This document shows positions 44,921 to 58,010 of a stretch of DNA of 64,000 bases, piece by piece. The stretch spans positions 13,829,453 to 13,893,452 of the forward strand of contig NC_064044.1 in NCBI RefSeq assembly GCF_932526225.1. Direction: 5' to 3'. Position numbers and translations under genes: made by a program. This DNA is from Nematostella vectensis (lineage: Eukaryota; Cnidaria; Anthozoa; Actiniaria; Edwardsiidae). Below the pieces are notes generated by a model. That model had not been told where the DNA came from. It was given only the letters and a program-made list of their open reading frames with translations, and did no database searches. The first letter of the stretch is position 1. Every line of letters begins with the position of its first letter.

Positions 44921-46891
44921 TGGTCCCAGAAAAGGGTGGGGGATTAGACTTTAATAAAACCCTGTTTCCAAGTTAAGAGTCAAAAACAGTCAATACCACC
45001 ACCCCTCTTGATATATTCTGGTTAAAAAGTAATCTAAAACCCCACATTAACCCCTGACTTCCCCAGGACCATAAGGGAGGGGGCTCAAATGACTGAAATG
45101 CATTACTATGTGATTCAGCAGTACACACTCAATAGGTTTTTTTAGAACAAGATACTTATATAAAACTAAAAACATAATTTTGCTTTTTAAATAATAAATC
45201 TGTAACGAAAAAAGTTTTCTATTCACCTAAAGATAATGGGAAAGGGGATATTTTAGGAAAGTACTGAATATAATTATCACATCATTGTTATTACATTTTC
45301 TTTTCAAACATTTAAAGAAGAGTCATATTTTTTCCTTTCCTTCTCCATGTTGACTATTTTTATGCATTCGATGCTCTTTGCTATTTCCCCTCTACACCAA
45401 AAATAAATTAATAAACAGATTTGATTTTTAAATTAGAAATTTTCATTTAGTACTTTCACTTATATCTTCTTTTTAGGATTTCCTTTCCTTTTCCATTACA
45501 TTTATTTTTGAACAAGGTGAAATCAAGTTAAAAGTTTCGGGAAAGGAACCTCTATGTATCACTACACTCGAAAGCTTCATACCAAGCATTATTGAACGAG
45601 GTATGGATTTTGTCAGTTCTATAACAGACTATTTGGTGTTATGGTTACGGTTTTCTGTACTTACTTTGGACTTGCGAAGTCATCTTTTGTTTGTGTCCTG
45701 TGGAAAAAATAGTTTCCATCACTCCTACGCTTACAACTCACTGTTTATAAGTTTTGAATCTTCTCTAGGTTTCTAGGACGGCTCTTTACTCTGTTGTGCG
45801 CAGATATCTATAACCAAAGCCTCTTGTAAATATGTCGTGACATTTTCATACAAGTAATAATCTAATAGGAACTCTATTGTAATCCTATTTTTTTTGCTGA
45901 TAAAAGCAAACTATATACTAAACTAAAATTTCGAGATTTTGAGATGGCGATATTTCGCGACACTTTATTTTCGCGATTTTCCTATTTTCGTAAAAACCCG
46001 ATCACTTTATATTCGCGATTTCGCGATTTTTGGGATAATAAATTCAAGCAAAACAAATTAAATGGAATGGAATTAATGTGCTGTAATCATCAAAACTGAC
46101 ACAATTTTCAATAAAAAGATGCTTTGGCTAAATTTATTTTCATAAAAATCTATACAAGTCAAGCTCATATATAAAATAAATAAAACTGTGTCCGTTGACT
46201 CAAAAACACGGGGGGGGGGGGAGTGATGGTAATTTTTAAGACGTCATGATTTCTGAGGGGGGGGTCTGAATTTTATCATTACATTTTTCAGGGGGGTAAA
46301 AATTTCAATCTCGGATTTATTAAAAAAAAAAAAAACCCTCCCCCCCCCCGTGGACGTAAATAACGATCGGTCCCTTACACTCGGAAGTTCCATATCAAGC
46401 ATTGAACGAGGTATGGATTTTGTCAGTTCTATAACAGACTTTTTTTCTTATTTATGGTTACGGCTCTCTATTCTTACTTTGGACTTTGCAAAGTCATTCA
46501 TGTTTGTGTCCTGTGGAAAAATAACTTCCATCACTTCTTTTCTTACGACTTTAATGAGTGTTGTGTTCACTCTATTTAAGTTTTGAATCTTCTCCAGGTT
46601 ACTAGGACTGCTCTTTACTCTATTATGTGAAGAAATCTACGTCTCCAAAACAAGTTCTCTTAGAAATGCATCGTGACATGAAAAAAAACTAGCAATAATC
46701 TAAGAGGAAGCCTATTGTAATTTTCTTATAAAAGAAAACCCTATATATTTCTAACAGACATATATATTTCTAACAGGAACACTTATAGTTTGTTAGTTCT
46801 TTAGATTCTATGCGTGAAGCTTGCAAGTAACTTTAGTGAGTTCCGCTATAGGCTCTATTTCCAGTCGTCGCTAGGCCTTGTCGGCCCTACT
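44921..46891. repeat. Rearranged copy of upstream repeats, unit 2
   Basis: 44921-45510 matches 2733-3330. 45511-45910 matches 17851-18250. About 45930 onward matches 19447-19700 and then 19905-20815. The joins show that unit 2 was reshuffled by deletions relative to unit 1. No gene is seen. Confidence 0.65.
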
Positions 46892-46925
46892 AACGGTTGG
46901 ATAAATGGTCACACACGCTTGTCCG

Positions 46926-46933
46926 TGACGTCA
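46926..46933. promoter_or_regulatory. CRE-like palindrome upstream of TPR-CHAT gene 2
   Basis: TGACGTCA occurs in the same context as in unit 1, about 810 bp before the start codon. Confidence 0.35.
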
Positions 46934-47739
46934 CGCCGATTATTCAACTTCTTTGCATCCATTCGTGCTATAAAACACCAATAAACACTCAAAAAGGTAA
47001 AAGAATACTTGAGGATGTAAACTTTACTCAAAATCAGCGTTTCAAATCCCGACTGATCTCGCTAATGGGCAATGTAAGAAGACAAAGCCAACAGATGTCA
47101 ACACTACTCTCCCACGTCACAGGCCCGTAGGCTAGGGGGGAGGGGAGGGGGAACTCCCACACGCCGGCTATTTTCCCCTGTTTGATGAGTATTCCAAGAG
47201 CAACAAAAAATATATGAAATAATAATAATAATAAAAAAAAAACGTCTTTCACGTTCGAAGCTCTTGTACGCGACCGCAAAGCACGACGGATGTATGAGAA
47301 AAAAGGACATTGTCATTGCCATCAGAATGTTTGATTTCTTCTCTGTCTGTCGTTTTAAAATGGGACGGTGCGTTTTCGGTAAAGAAAGTGTCAGAAATAA
47401 AGTGTTAACACATAAAATAGAAACAGAAACATATTTTTGCTGTGAATAGCTTAACTACTCTAGCCAAAACTTATCATATAAACCAACCTTTTAAAAAAGC
47501 GTACAGCGCTACCTTAAAAGTGCGAATAAGACTATTTCTTCAAAAACAGTTACTCTAGAAGATATGTGTGAGCATGCAAATGTGATGAAGAAAGGTATTC
47601 TAAAAACATACTTATATACATATAATACTTAATACTCAATACATATACTAAATTTTACATTACATTACAATAAATTATATTTTAAAATAATCTCTTTGAA
47701 TTATGTTATCTAATTTCAGATTTGGCAAAACACCACAAG

Positions 47740-50700
47740 ATGTCTGAGGGCAAGCCTTTTTCTGACTGGGGCGTGGCCGAGTGGGACGCCATTGGCAGGG
47801 TGTGGTCCAACCTTCCCGACATATTCGGTTTCCTGATTATGTGGGGGATGACCATGAGCCCGCTGACACCAGACCAGCAGATTCGTTTACTGAAAGTATG
47901 TTACGATATTTCGTACTTGCTCGGGAGCAGCGAGCTGATGATGTGTGTGTATTTGGAAGCGGGCGGCACATTTTCTAAAAAAGCGCAGTATGAAAATGCA
48001 ATGTCATGTTATACAGCTGCTATGGAAATAGCGAAATCAAATGATGACAATCAGACTCAAGCAGCTTGTTATAGATTGATGGGTGAAATTCAGCACAGGC
48101 TGCACGATTACAATCAGTCAATGGAGAATTTCCGACACGCACTTAGTCTATGTCAAAAGACAGGTGACGAGAGTGGTCAAGGTAATGCATACCTGGATAT
48201 GGGTAGAGTGCACAGGTCTCATGCCAAGTACGAGGACGCAATGAATAACTACCAACACGCACTTAGTCTATTTCAAAAGACAGGTGACGAGAGTGGTCAA
48301 GCTAAGGCATACCTGGGTATGGGTTTTGTGCACATCTCACAGGGCAAGTACGAGGACGCAATGAATAACTACCAACTCGCACTTAGTCTATTTCAAAAGA
48401 CAGGTGACGAGAGTTGTCAAGCTAATGCATACCTCGGTATGGGTGTTGTGTACAGTTCTCAGGGCAAGTACGAGGACGCAATGAATAACTACCAACACGC
48501 ACTTAGTCTATTTCAAAAGACAGGTGACGAGAGTGGTCAAGCTAATGCATACCTGGGTATGGGTGATATGCACATGTCTCAGGACAAGTACGAGGACTCA
48601 ATGAATAACTACCAACTCGCACTTAGTCTATTTCAAACGACAGGTGACGAGAGTGGTCAAGCTAATGCATACCTGGGTATGGGTGATATGCACATGTCTC
48701 AGGGAAAGTACGAGGACGCAATGAATAGCTACCAACACGGACTTAGTCTATTTCAAAAGACAGGTGACGAGAGTGGTCAAGCTAATGCATACCGGGGTAT
48801 GGGTAATGTGCACATGTTTCAGGCCAAGTACGAGGACGCAATGAATAACTACCAACACGCACTTAGTCTATTTCTAAAGACAGGTGACGTGAGTGGTCAA
48901 GCTTATGCATATTATGGTATTGGTAATGTGTACAGGTTTCAGGGCAAGTACGAGGACGCAATGAATAACTACCAACACGCACTTAGTCTATTTCAAAAGA
49001 CAGGTGACGAGAGTGGTCAAGCTAATGCATACCGGGGTATGGGTAATGTGCACATGTTTCAGGCCAAGTACGAGGACGCAATGAATAACTACCAACGCGC
49101 ACTTAGTCTATTGCAAAAGAGAGGTGACGAGAGTGGTCTAATTAAAAATACATACCTCTGTATGGGTAATGTGTACAGGTTTCAGGGCAAGTACGAGGAC
49201 GCATTGAATATCTACCAACACGCACTTAGTCTATTTCAAAAGGCAGGTGACGAGAGTGGTCAAGCTAATGCATACCTGGGTATGGGTAATGTGCACAGGT
49301 CTCAGAGCAAGGACGAGGACGCATTGAATAACTACCAACACGCACTTAGTCTATTTCAAAAGGCAGGTGACCAGGAGGGTCAAGTTAACACATACCGCGC
49401 TATGGCGAATATTTTCGGAGTAATTTGTAAATACGAGGAGGAGAAGAAATGCATTCGTCAAGCAATCAGTATTGCTGCAACGTCAGAGAACGTGCAGCCC
49501 AACCTAGAGGAGCGTGGAAGACTATACACGAAAAGTGGAGACTTCAACGAGGCGAACAAGTGTTACGAAAAGCAGCTTGATTTATGTTTAATGAATGGCG
49601 ACGTAGTTGGGCAAGCACATACACATGTTATGATGGGTACACTGCACATGTCTCAACGTAACTACGATAAGGCTATGGAGTGTTACCAACAAGCGCGAGA
49701 TAAGTACGAGAAGAGTGGTAGCACGTATAGCCAAAATATGCAAGCAATATTGTATTTGAGGATGGCTGAAGTGCATTTTATTCGTCTTAACTACAAGGAG
49801 GCACTTGAGTACTTCCTGCTTGCAGAATATTATTCTCCAAAAACTAGCACTCGCTTACTTTCTAATATATACCAGGGTATCGGCAAGTTGTATGTCTGTA
49901 TGGGCCAGTTTGAAGATGCGGAATCGTATCTTTTTAAAAGCTTGATTTTTTACGAGCAAATCTTCACTAATCTTGGAAAGCTAGAAGACGCAAAAACTAA
50001 TATCGTAGATACCTATATTGAGGCATATCACTGGCTAGTCTTTGTGTCAGTTAAACTCGGGAAAAAGAGCCAAGCCGTGTTGGTGTCAGAGCAAGGAAGA
50101 TCGCGCGTCCTTAGTGAAAACCTTCAAACCAAATATGGACTTCAAGGAGATGCAACAAAGAACTCATTAGGCCAAGAAGTATGTTTGTTAGTCAGTGGAA
50201 CCTCGCCCTCGTTTGTTGTTGTATCATTGAGTGATAAATACCTTCACTTATTCACTCTCTCATCTCTAACTCCGTTAGTTGTACATCCCGCAGCAATGCA
50301 AATGACAGATAAAGCGGAACAATGGCTATCTCTTCTCAAATACCTGATCAACAGAGTTATATGTGATGCAAATCTGCACGTCCGTCAAAATCGCGATGAT
50401 ACCTTCGAAGACAGATCGCTGGACCTGGACTATGATGACGAGTCTGAACAACAACACGTGCTGACAGAACTCGCAAGGGTAACACTAGGGTCCAAGGGCT
50501 CAGAGAAGACGAATGAAATCGGAGGCGAATCAAGCGGAAACAGAAAAGACAAGAGTGTCGCCAAGATGTGGGGCGGAGATAGTGAGTGTCACCTTGCTAC
50601 CAGGTCTCCTTTACCACATACCACAGAAAAACCGAAGGTGAGTGACGAGGTTACTAGCGGTAAAGTACCACAGGAGCACGACGAAGACGTCTGTACGCCA

Positions 50701-51636
50701 CCCCCAATAAGCAGTGCCGAGACACAGAGAGGGTCCGGTCTACTAAAAGAGCTGTACCGGATACTGATCGAACCAATTAAGATGGAACTCACCCAAGATG
50801 AAGTCGTGTTTGTTCCTGAAGGTGTTACGTTCATGGTCCCATTCGGCGCTCTGCAGTCGCCAGACGGGAGATTCCTTTCTGAGAAAAAGGCAATTCGTTT
50901 CGGCCCATCACTCACTACTCTTAAGTTACTGAGAGAATGTCCTGAAGACAAGCACTGCAAACGTGGTGTACTTGTCGTTGCGAATCCAAGATCGAACGCA
51001 AACGTATTTACACGCAACAGGAGTGGAGCCGACGTGGTGATGTCTTTTCACGAGAGGTTTTCAAATCTCCCTGCAGCAAGTAAGGAAGCTATTATGATCA
51101 GTGAAATACTGCCCGACGTGACATGTTTGATCGAGTACCAAGCGACCAAGAATGTGGTGATGCAGAGTCTCGAAAAAGCCGTCGGTGTTGTCCATATCGC
51201 TTCGCACGGTGACTCAAAGACGGGGGAAATATTAGTCGCACCAGAACCACGCATGGATGAGCATGATATCGCTGAAAAAGAGGAATACCTCCTGACAATG
51301 AAGGAAATCAGCTCGTGTCAGATCAACGCAAGTCTGGTCGTACTCAGCTGCTGTCATAGCGGCAGAGGCCAGATCAGAGCCGAGGGCGTGATGGGTCTGG
51401 CGCGAGCGTTCCTCGCTGCAGGAGCTCGCTCCGTGCTCGCAACGCTGTGGGCGATTGGCGACAAAGCCGCACTGGAGTTCATGGAGCGCTTCTATCGTCA
51501 CCTGGCCAGCGGATTGTCAACTAGTGCCAGTCTCAAGCGGACAATCCGGGACACCATCTCAATGAATGATAAATACAGCCACCCCTATTACTGGGGCGCG
51601 TTTGTTCTCGTCGGTGATGACGTCACTATACGGTAA
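47740..51636 (+). CDS. TPR-CHAT protein (TTC28-like), intact gene 2
   Basis: ATG 47740 follows a TCTAATTTCAG acceptor ending at 47719. A single open frame then encodes 1298 residues with no signal peptide or membrane segment seen. After about 130 helical residues come eleven near-identical 40-residue TPRs (about 131-571; consensus ALSLFQKTGDESGQANAYLG then MGNVHRSQGKYEDAMNNYQH), then diverged TPRs to about 760. A conserved SEQGRSRVLSENLQTKYGL helix, a charged disordered linker (about 890-1000) and a C-terminal CHAT domain follow. The CHAT dyad is present: VHIASHGD (His1156) and LSCCHSGRG (Cys1205). CHAT is a caspase/separase-like peptidase fold, and TPRs bind protein partners. Substrates are unknown; a role in signalling or defence is an inference from the family. 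The coding part has no intron. Confidence 0.92.
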   Translation: MSEGKPFSDWGVAEWDAIGRVWSNLPDIFGFLIMWGMTMSPLTPDQQIRLLKVCYDISYLLGSSELMMCVYLEAGGTFSKKAQYENAMSCYTAAMEIAKSNDDNQTQAACYRLMGEIQHRLHDYNQSMENFRHALSLCQKTGDESGQGNAYLDMGRVHRSHAKYEDAMNNYQHALSLFQKTGDESGQAKAYLGMGFVHISQGKYEDAMNNYQLALSLFQKTGDESCQANAYLGMGVVYSSQGKYEDAMNNYQHALSLFQKTGDESGQANAYLGMGDMHMSQDKYEDSMNNYQLALSLFQTTGDESGQANAYLGMGDMHMSQGKYEDAMNSYQHGLSLFQKTGDESGQANAYRGMGNVHMFQAKYEDAMNNYQHALSLFLKTGDVSGQAYAYYGIGNVYRFQGKYEDAMNNYQHALSLFQKTGDESGQANAYRGMGNVHMFQAKYEDAMNNYQRALSLLQKRGDESGLIKNTYLCMGNVYRFQGKYEDALNIYQHALSLFQKAGDESGQANAYLGMGNVHRSQSKDEDALNNYQHALSLFQKAGDQEGQVNTYRAMANIFGVICKYEEEKKCIRQAISIAATSENVQPNLEERGRLYTKSGDFNEANKCYEKQLDLCLMNGDVVGQAHTHVMMGTLHMSQRNYDKAMECYQQARDKYEKSGSTYSQNMQAILYLRMAEVHFIRLNYKEALEYFLLAEYYSPKTSTRLLSNIYQGIGKLYVCMGQFEDAESYLFKSLIFYEQIFTNLGKLEDAKTNIVDTYIEAYHWLVFVSVKLGKKSQAVLVSEQGRSRVLSENLQTKYGLQGDATKNSLGQEVCLLVSGTSPSFVVVSLSDKYLHLFTLSSLTPLVVHPAAMQMTDKAEQWLSLLKYLINRVICDANLHVRQNRDDTFEDRSLDLDYDDESEQQHVLTELARVTLGSKGSEKTNEIGGESSGNRKDKSVAKMWGGDSECHLATRSPLPHTTEKPKVSDEVTSGKVPQEHDEDVCTPPPISSAETQRGSGLLKELYRILIEPIKMELTQDEVVFVPEGVTFMVPFGALQSPDGRFLSEKKAIRFGPSLTTLKLLRECPEDKHCKRGVLVVANPRSNANVFTRNRSGADVVMSFHERFSNLPAASKEAIMISEILPDVTCLIEYQATKNVVMQSLEKAVGVVHIASHGDSKTGEILVAPEPRMDEHDIAEKEEYLLTMKEISSCQINASLVVLSCCHSGRGQIRAEGVMGLARAFLAAGARSVLATLWAIGDKAALEFMERFYRHLASGLSTSASLKRTIRDTISMNDKYSHPYYWGAFVLVGDDVTIR
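48131..49453 (+). repeat. Eleven 120-bp TPR-coding tandem repeats, gene 2
   Basis: The period is 120 bp except for one 123-bp unit (extra codon near 49141). Most variation sits at the segment between SGQANAY and YEDAM (VHRSQG, MHMSQG, VYRFQG), which may be the partner-contact face. Gene 1 has six units, so the array size differs between duplicates. Confidence 0.92.
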
Positions 51637-54600
51637 AGACGAAGAAGGGAAGTTTCAAAAAAAACCTCTGGGACCCTGCAATACATTGAACTCGGAGGAG
51701 TAAGCTCAGCTTGACTTTTTTTCATATTTGTATGACAGTTATATCTCATGTGTATTCTTTTTGGCACTATTCATCTCTAGGGTCTTTTTTGAAAAGGTGG
51801 CATTCAGAGTAAGGCGCTAATTCGTCATTTGCTTATTTGAAGCAGAGCAATCAAGTCAATAACTTTTGATTGATTTTGATTTGCAAGTCGTAGCTTATTT
51901 ATAAAACAGTGTAGTTGAGTGTAACCAAGTTAACAAAATACAACAAAAAGGTTGTGAACAGGCGCGTACCCAGGATTGGCTGAGGAGGGGTGCGCAGTCA
52001 TAGGAATCATTTAGAAAAGGCATAGTATTCGAAAATTTCTTAATAAGAAATGACCCCCTTTTGGGCCACCAAGAAGGTGGGTGGGGGGGGGGGGATGCGT
52101 GCGCATTCTGCGGAGGGAGCGAATGTTTTTTTTAGGGTTATTCGAGAGGGAACCCCTAAAAGCATTCACGAAGGCTTGTATTCTTTGATAATAATAGTCG
52201 AGTTAAATTTCACTTTGCTAATTCCGCTTATTAATCAAATCCAGATTATTAGTAAATAATCCCCAAAGTTAATTCTTCTTAGAATGTAAGAAATCCATTG
52301 CTATAACTGCAGATTAAAATACGGTTTTTCATCATTTTTCTTTTCTTTATTAATTATTATAAAGTATATCCTATATTTTGATGCTCTTTGCATAGGATCA
52401 AATAAGTATAATAATAATGATATTAATTGTATAGTAGAGACTAGTGTTTGGCCATGTTATAGTATTTGTAGGAATAGAAGAGGAAATAAAATGTAAATAC
52501 AAGTGTTGGACCCGCTGTTACAACTGCAGACGCAGATGTAGATGTTACACCTACATTGCTGCGTTCACGCTATCGTTCCTTTTATAACATTCCGCTACAG
52601 ATCGGTACCCAGGGTTTTTCATGAGGTGGGGAGGGGGGTGGGGGTTCGAGAACCTAAGAAAGTGAACCTTTTCACTGGAGGAAGGGGGGCGGAAATGTTT
52701 TATGTGCTAGGGATAACACCGTTCTCATGATGTTGCGCGCGCATCCAAAATACAATAGACTGGCGGGACACAGCTGATCTGAAATGGCGTACAAAGTGGA
52801 TTTTACAGACGAAGCTATAGAAAGTGCTGACAGAGTGCTTCTTTTGCAGTGTTTTGGACCTAGAGTCAAATTTCCCTTTGTCCGCATCATTTTGGATCAG
52901 CTATGGCCCGCCAATCTGTGGCATTTTGGACGCGCACGGAAGATCACAAAAACGGTCCTTGTACCTGTCGCTGTTGGGATATCGCAAATGCACAAATATT
53001 CTTATAATAATAAGCACGTGATAAGGGGGGTTTGAGGGCATGCTTTCTCCTTGGGACTTTCAACTCCTGCATTTTCCACAAGCTTTATAAACGACAATTC
53101 TTCAGGGGAAGATCCCCATAAATTACTTCAGGAATAGCGCTCCTACTCATGCCGCATGTCCGCTGCTATAAAAATCAAGTACCACTGCCAGCTGGGACGA
53201 AATAACCAAGGGAAAATGGTCAGCTAAATGGGTAAACGAATCCAAGCTCAAAGTTGTAGCCTGAGGCCTTTTCCACCTGTGGGCATTACTACGCGACCAC
53301 CGGAACTCGATCGGCGATTGGAGAATCGCCAATTCCAGCGGTAGCGTAGCATTTCATACAGTGGTAACCGTGATATATTCTTTCTGTATTTTAGGTACAA
53401 ATTTTGTTTTACCTCGGATATTTGGGGGGAGGTGTGGGTAAATTTTGCTCTCTCAAAGCTGTTGTTATAAATGTCACTGGATTTACTAGTGACTAGAGCT
53501 AATATCATACATTTATCATTGCTTTGAGCACATACATGTGTGACCGGGTGGTATTTTGGGTTATTTTAGATTTTGCAAAAATTTTAATTAAGCGATTTTT
53601 GGATTGCGATTATAATTGTTTTACGTATTTTACGGATTGTTTGTCAAACGTGATTCTAATTCGATCCGTACACGTTTAGGAATTTACTTTCAACATGTTT
53701 CAAATTCCTTTAGATTAGTATCAATAGCTTGATAGTGCTAATTGAATCAAGTAAGCGTCCTTTTACCATTTCCCAGGAAGATTTGTTTCTAAATTTGACA
53801 GGACAATGAACGCTGAGTAATTTGAACGGTAGTAAATGTTAGCGTCCCTAGAAAAATGCGCGTCCCCAAGCGAGTATAAAATCGGCTGTTTTAACAGTAT
53901 TAGTTAGTTTTTTTTTAGTTTAGTACCGTTGAGCAAAGGAGACGCATTGCTTGCGCGGCGTGATGCGGGAGCGAGATATGCAGTTGCTCAGGGAAGACAG
54001 TCAGCAGAGATAAGCTACAAGCTTTGAGCGCTGTTCGTACGGGCCTGTCATGCCAGTTGTGTTCAGTTTGATTTACCGGTTGTAAGTACTTTGTTTTTAA
54101 AACTAGCTTTGGTTTAGGTTACCTTTTCTCGGGATTTGACTATGTTTGTTATCACTTAAAATTTATTATTTAATTTGTTAATAAATCCTTATAAGACCAT
54201 GCCTTGCATCATGTATTCGTTCTCACGTTGCCTTTCGCTCGATCGTTTTCGTTTCATTCCATTTAATTTTGCCTACTTTTTGGCTGGTGTCAGAACCTGA
54301 TAGTTTTGCCTTCAGTATTGCATTTGTTTCTACATTTTTCGTAACCGCACGGTAAATGTCAAGTTCCGACGGTTACACATGCATGCAAATACTTTTCTTC
54401 TGTAATAATTCCAGATTTTTTTTGGGCAAAAATCATAAGAATCCAAGATGGCAGATCCAAGATGAGGGACCCGAGAAGATGGCGGAAATTCTTACCAAAA
54501 AAGGATTATAAACGTTTTTATGGCCTTTTTGCATTGTGAAGCCGTTAAAAGGTTTATTCTGACATATCTCAATGATGTAAGATGATTTAAACCTTATATT

Positions 54601-54817
54601 TGATAATATAGGCAAAATTTGAAATAATAGCTTAAGATTGTATTCATCTTTATCTGTACTCTATATCAACCCCGCGGAAAATATTATCATCCATATAGCA
54701 GATTTTACTGTTGGATGATTGAAAATGTAATTCAAGTTCGAAAATTAAAAGTACACCACCAATTTTTTTCGGCAGTAAAAGATTCGTAGCACTAACCCAG
54801 AGACTTAAACTATCGGC
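51637..54817. repeat. Region downstream of gene 2, duplicate of 24920-28092
   Basis: It runs parallel to unit 1 with small indels, including the GCGCGTACCCAGG repeat at about 51962 and the MITE at 52739-52935. A TATAAAA lies at 53875-53881. No gene is seen. Confidence 0.6.
52739..52935. mobile_element. MITE-like element with 41-bp inverted repeats, unit 2
   Basis: Arms 52739-52779 and 52895-52935 correspond to the unit-1 copy at 26011-26206. It was therefore present before the duplication. Confidence 0.6.
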
Positions 54818-54963
54818 TCATTCCTTTGGAGTCTCCTCAGCTGGTGCCTCATCTTGCGCAGGCGCGGTATCTTGTTCTACTGGGGCCTCGCTTGCAGGCT
54901 GGTCTGTCGGAGCGTCTGGCCCAGTGTCTGCTGGTGGGCCGCCATCTTCTGCTGGTTGGTTTT
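54818..54963 (-). CDS. Terminal coding exon of an unidentified minus-strand gene, unit 2
   Basis: This 146-nt exon has the same acceptor, length and TGA stop as 28093-28238. It encodes 47 Pro/Ala/Glu-rich residues (NQPAEDGGPPADTGPDAPTD, ending APAEETPKE). The preserved frame in both duplicates supports a real exon. The gene's other exons were not recognised. Confidence 0.6.
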
Positions 54964-57900
54964 CTGTGAAGCAAACGAAGGAATGAAGTCAGTGCCTCAT
55001 CAACGGACGGCATCAAGATGATGACAAGGACCCTGACTATTTGGTCCTCTATGTGTTGATTTGTTCCTTTTTTTTTCGCTTCTCCCCCACCCCCTTAAGA
55101 ATTGTTTGCCAAACAGTTTACGGCTCCTCTGATATTGAAGCTTGAAGATAACGTCACAGAAACTGAAATAAAATCATTAAAAAATCTGTGAGAAGCGCAC
55201 TTTCTGAAATACAACATTTAGTTCTATTTACTTTTATTACAGCCTCACGAATATCACCAATATCTTGATATGATGTATTTTCGGCGGCAAACAGGCCTCA
55301 AAATTTTATTTTTGTCAATCGAAAACTATTCTATCAAAAATAGTTTTAGCGAAGAAAAACAAAAAGTTTATTTCTTTTCATAAACAGCACGACTAAACTA
55401 TTGTGTATGACCATGCGCGCAGATGCTGACCAACATCCGACGATTGCAGGCTCTCCTTAGGGGAAACCACTATAATTGTGTTACCCTTATTCTTGTCATT
55501 CCACGCCATTATGTATATTCTACTTTTTTCTCCCCTTTAGATCCTCTCTCCACTGACAACAAACCCCCCCTTTTTTCATCCACCCACCCTAGATGCCATG
55601 GTACGAAGACCCGCTTTTAACCAAAAACAATCGCATCACTATCCCGGACACTCCTTATAGTCCAACTTCACTTACTGTAGCATTATCCCCATATTTACCC
55701 TCCAGTCCTTACCCCTGCCACGCACCTCTACCCGTATCACGACCATAATCCCCCTATATGTCCCCCCTCTCCCCAGGTGCCATGGTACGAATACCCGCTT
55801 TAGAAAACCCCATAGCGCGTGATTAAATCTGCAAATATGTCTGGTTGTGCTTTTCTCTTGCTCGTAATCCTATGCACGTCTTCAGAATGTCTAAATGATT
55901 AAATTAAGTGTATTTTTTTCTTCTTTCCTTCTTTCGTTAGAGCAAGCTACCAACATACTGACAGCAATGTTTCATTTATAGAATTTATGTGATTACGTTG
56001 ACTTGGGAGGCACAATTCCGGCCCTGTCCTTGAGGAACTAATTGAAGCAGATGAATTGCAAATTTCATATGGAATAAAAGAATGGATTACCATAATGACT
56101 TTCACCTCGTAATTATGCTGAAAACTGACACAAAACAAGTAAAGTTAAAGGTGCTTTCCAATTTTGCCAGTATAGACGTTAACAAATAATGAAATTATTA
56201 GTATCTGTGCACAACATGGTGGCGTCATTTGTGTGGTTTTATTACTCGATATTCCATAATAATGAAATATTCAATATTCACGAGAAGTATCTAAGTGTTT
56301 ATTTAGGCGACAATATCTCCAAAAATATTTGTCCGATTTCTGGGAAATGAAAGGGTTGTTTAAAGGAGGGAATGATAATTGTATGTGATTCAGAACAACT
56401 TGTGCTTGATATGACACCGCGAACAGTTCCACCAACAATCATACACTAGAAAATTGATACCACACACTAAAAAAATAATTCAAGATCTTTCTCCGATTTT
56501 CCTATAAATGGCACCCATAAAAGTGATCACAATATGGGAGTAGTGGTTTTATTTCCCAGATACCTACCTGGTATATTCAGTGCAAGCATTTCTAGTGGTA
56601 CAATCTTTGGTTTAATTTAGAGCCAAGCGGGAACGATATGTAAGTACCCATTATATTGTTCATCAGGCTTAGTGTCCGTTGGTGGGTCATATACGTTTTC
56701 GTATGCGAGATTATCATCTACAATGTACAATCTACGAGTTTATTACAAATCTTCTGGAAATGCAACAGCTAGAGAGATCTATTTTACAGGAACGCCCACT
56801 CTAGGTTAGAGAGCATGAGGCTCTAACAATTTGGTCTTTATGCCTTGACTGCATGTAACTTGTTTAGGATAATTATGCAATTTATGTTCTACTTTATTCC
56901 ATGATTAGAGTTCAAATATTATTGTAAGCTCTACCAGGGCCACAAAGGCACATTTATGCATGTATGTTTTCTCCCATGCGCTTTTGAGGTAAAATTCCTA
57001 ATTTTAGATTCAATTAATTATAATTCACTTTACGATCGTTTTACAATAAAATCACCATAATCATCGAGTTGGTTTTCCGTGGTTTTCCGTATTTTCGACC
57101 CGTAAAATTCGCCGCTCAATTTTCCCGACTCTGGCTAACCCAGTGGCATATAAAGTTTGGAACTCCTTCCCAGGCCGCTCGCCCTGGTCATAGTTACACC
57201 GTAGTTGTAAATAAGTTTATCCGAACGGAAAAGTACGGATTTCTATCATAGTATCCAATCATAAACTATAGAAGAAAGACTGCCATAGTGCAGAGCTCCA
57301 GACAGTCGCACTCAAATAACGGAGATATCATTCTCGAAATGTATGTAGAAATCATTACATATTCCTGTGAATGGTTAATTGTTTGGCATCTTTATGGAAA
57401 CATTTAGCACGCAAAACGGTATCCGACAATCGCTGATTGGAGCGGAACTATATATAAACATTCTGTTTTCCTTCTGTTGGAAGAAAGAGTGCGATTTTTT
57501 GTCATAACAATCCACGTCCGCCATTTAGATCGTCATAGCGCGCGCAGTGAAATGCGCAAGCGCAACAGAATAGTCCCTGGTATGAGAATAAAAAAAATAA
57601 TAAATAAAAACTTCAAACAAAGCTTGGGATAGGGTAAAAATTTGATCATTGTTCAATTTAATTTGTTTATTCATAACCTTTTCATAACTAGATTCCTGTG
57701 TATTTTCCTCTTGAGAAAGACATGACGCAATGCTTTTGCATACTAATAAGGGGAGTCCCCGGCAATCTGACTTTCACTTTCGCTAGTAGAATTTCCTGTT
57801 TGAGTGTTTAGCGGGGCTCACATTTACTCAGTTCACTGGCTTTTGGAATTATAGAGCCTGCACCGCCTAACTCATCAATAGCAGGCTTCATCATTTCTTT

Positions 57901-58010
57901 ATTGCATTAGCTTCCACCAAAACCAGCACAAGCGGTAAGCTGATTTGTCCGTTGTGATTCCGTTCTCTTATTCGCTAGTGTCATGGCTATTTTATCTTCT
58001 CACTTTTGTA
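54964..58010. repeat. Right part of unit 2 and partial start of another unit
   Basis: 54964-57480 follows 28239-31030 of unit 1, minus a deletion around 56520 and minus the ribozyme element. From about 57700 the sequence repeats the left edge of a unit (CCTGTGTATTTTCCTCTTGA, AATAAGGGGAGTCCCC), then departs after about 58000. No gene is seen. Confidence 0.6.
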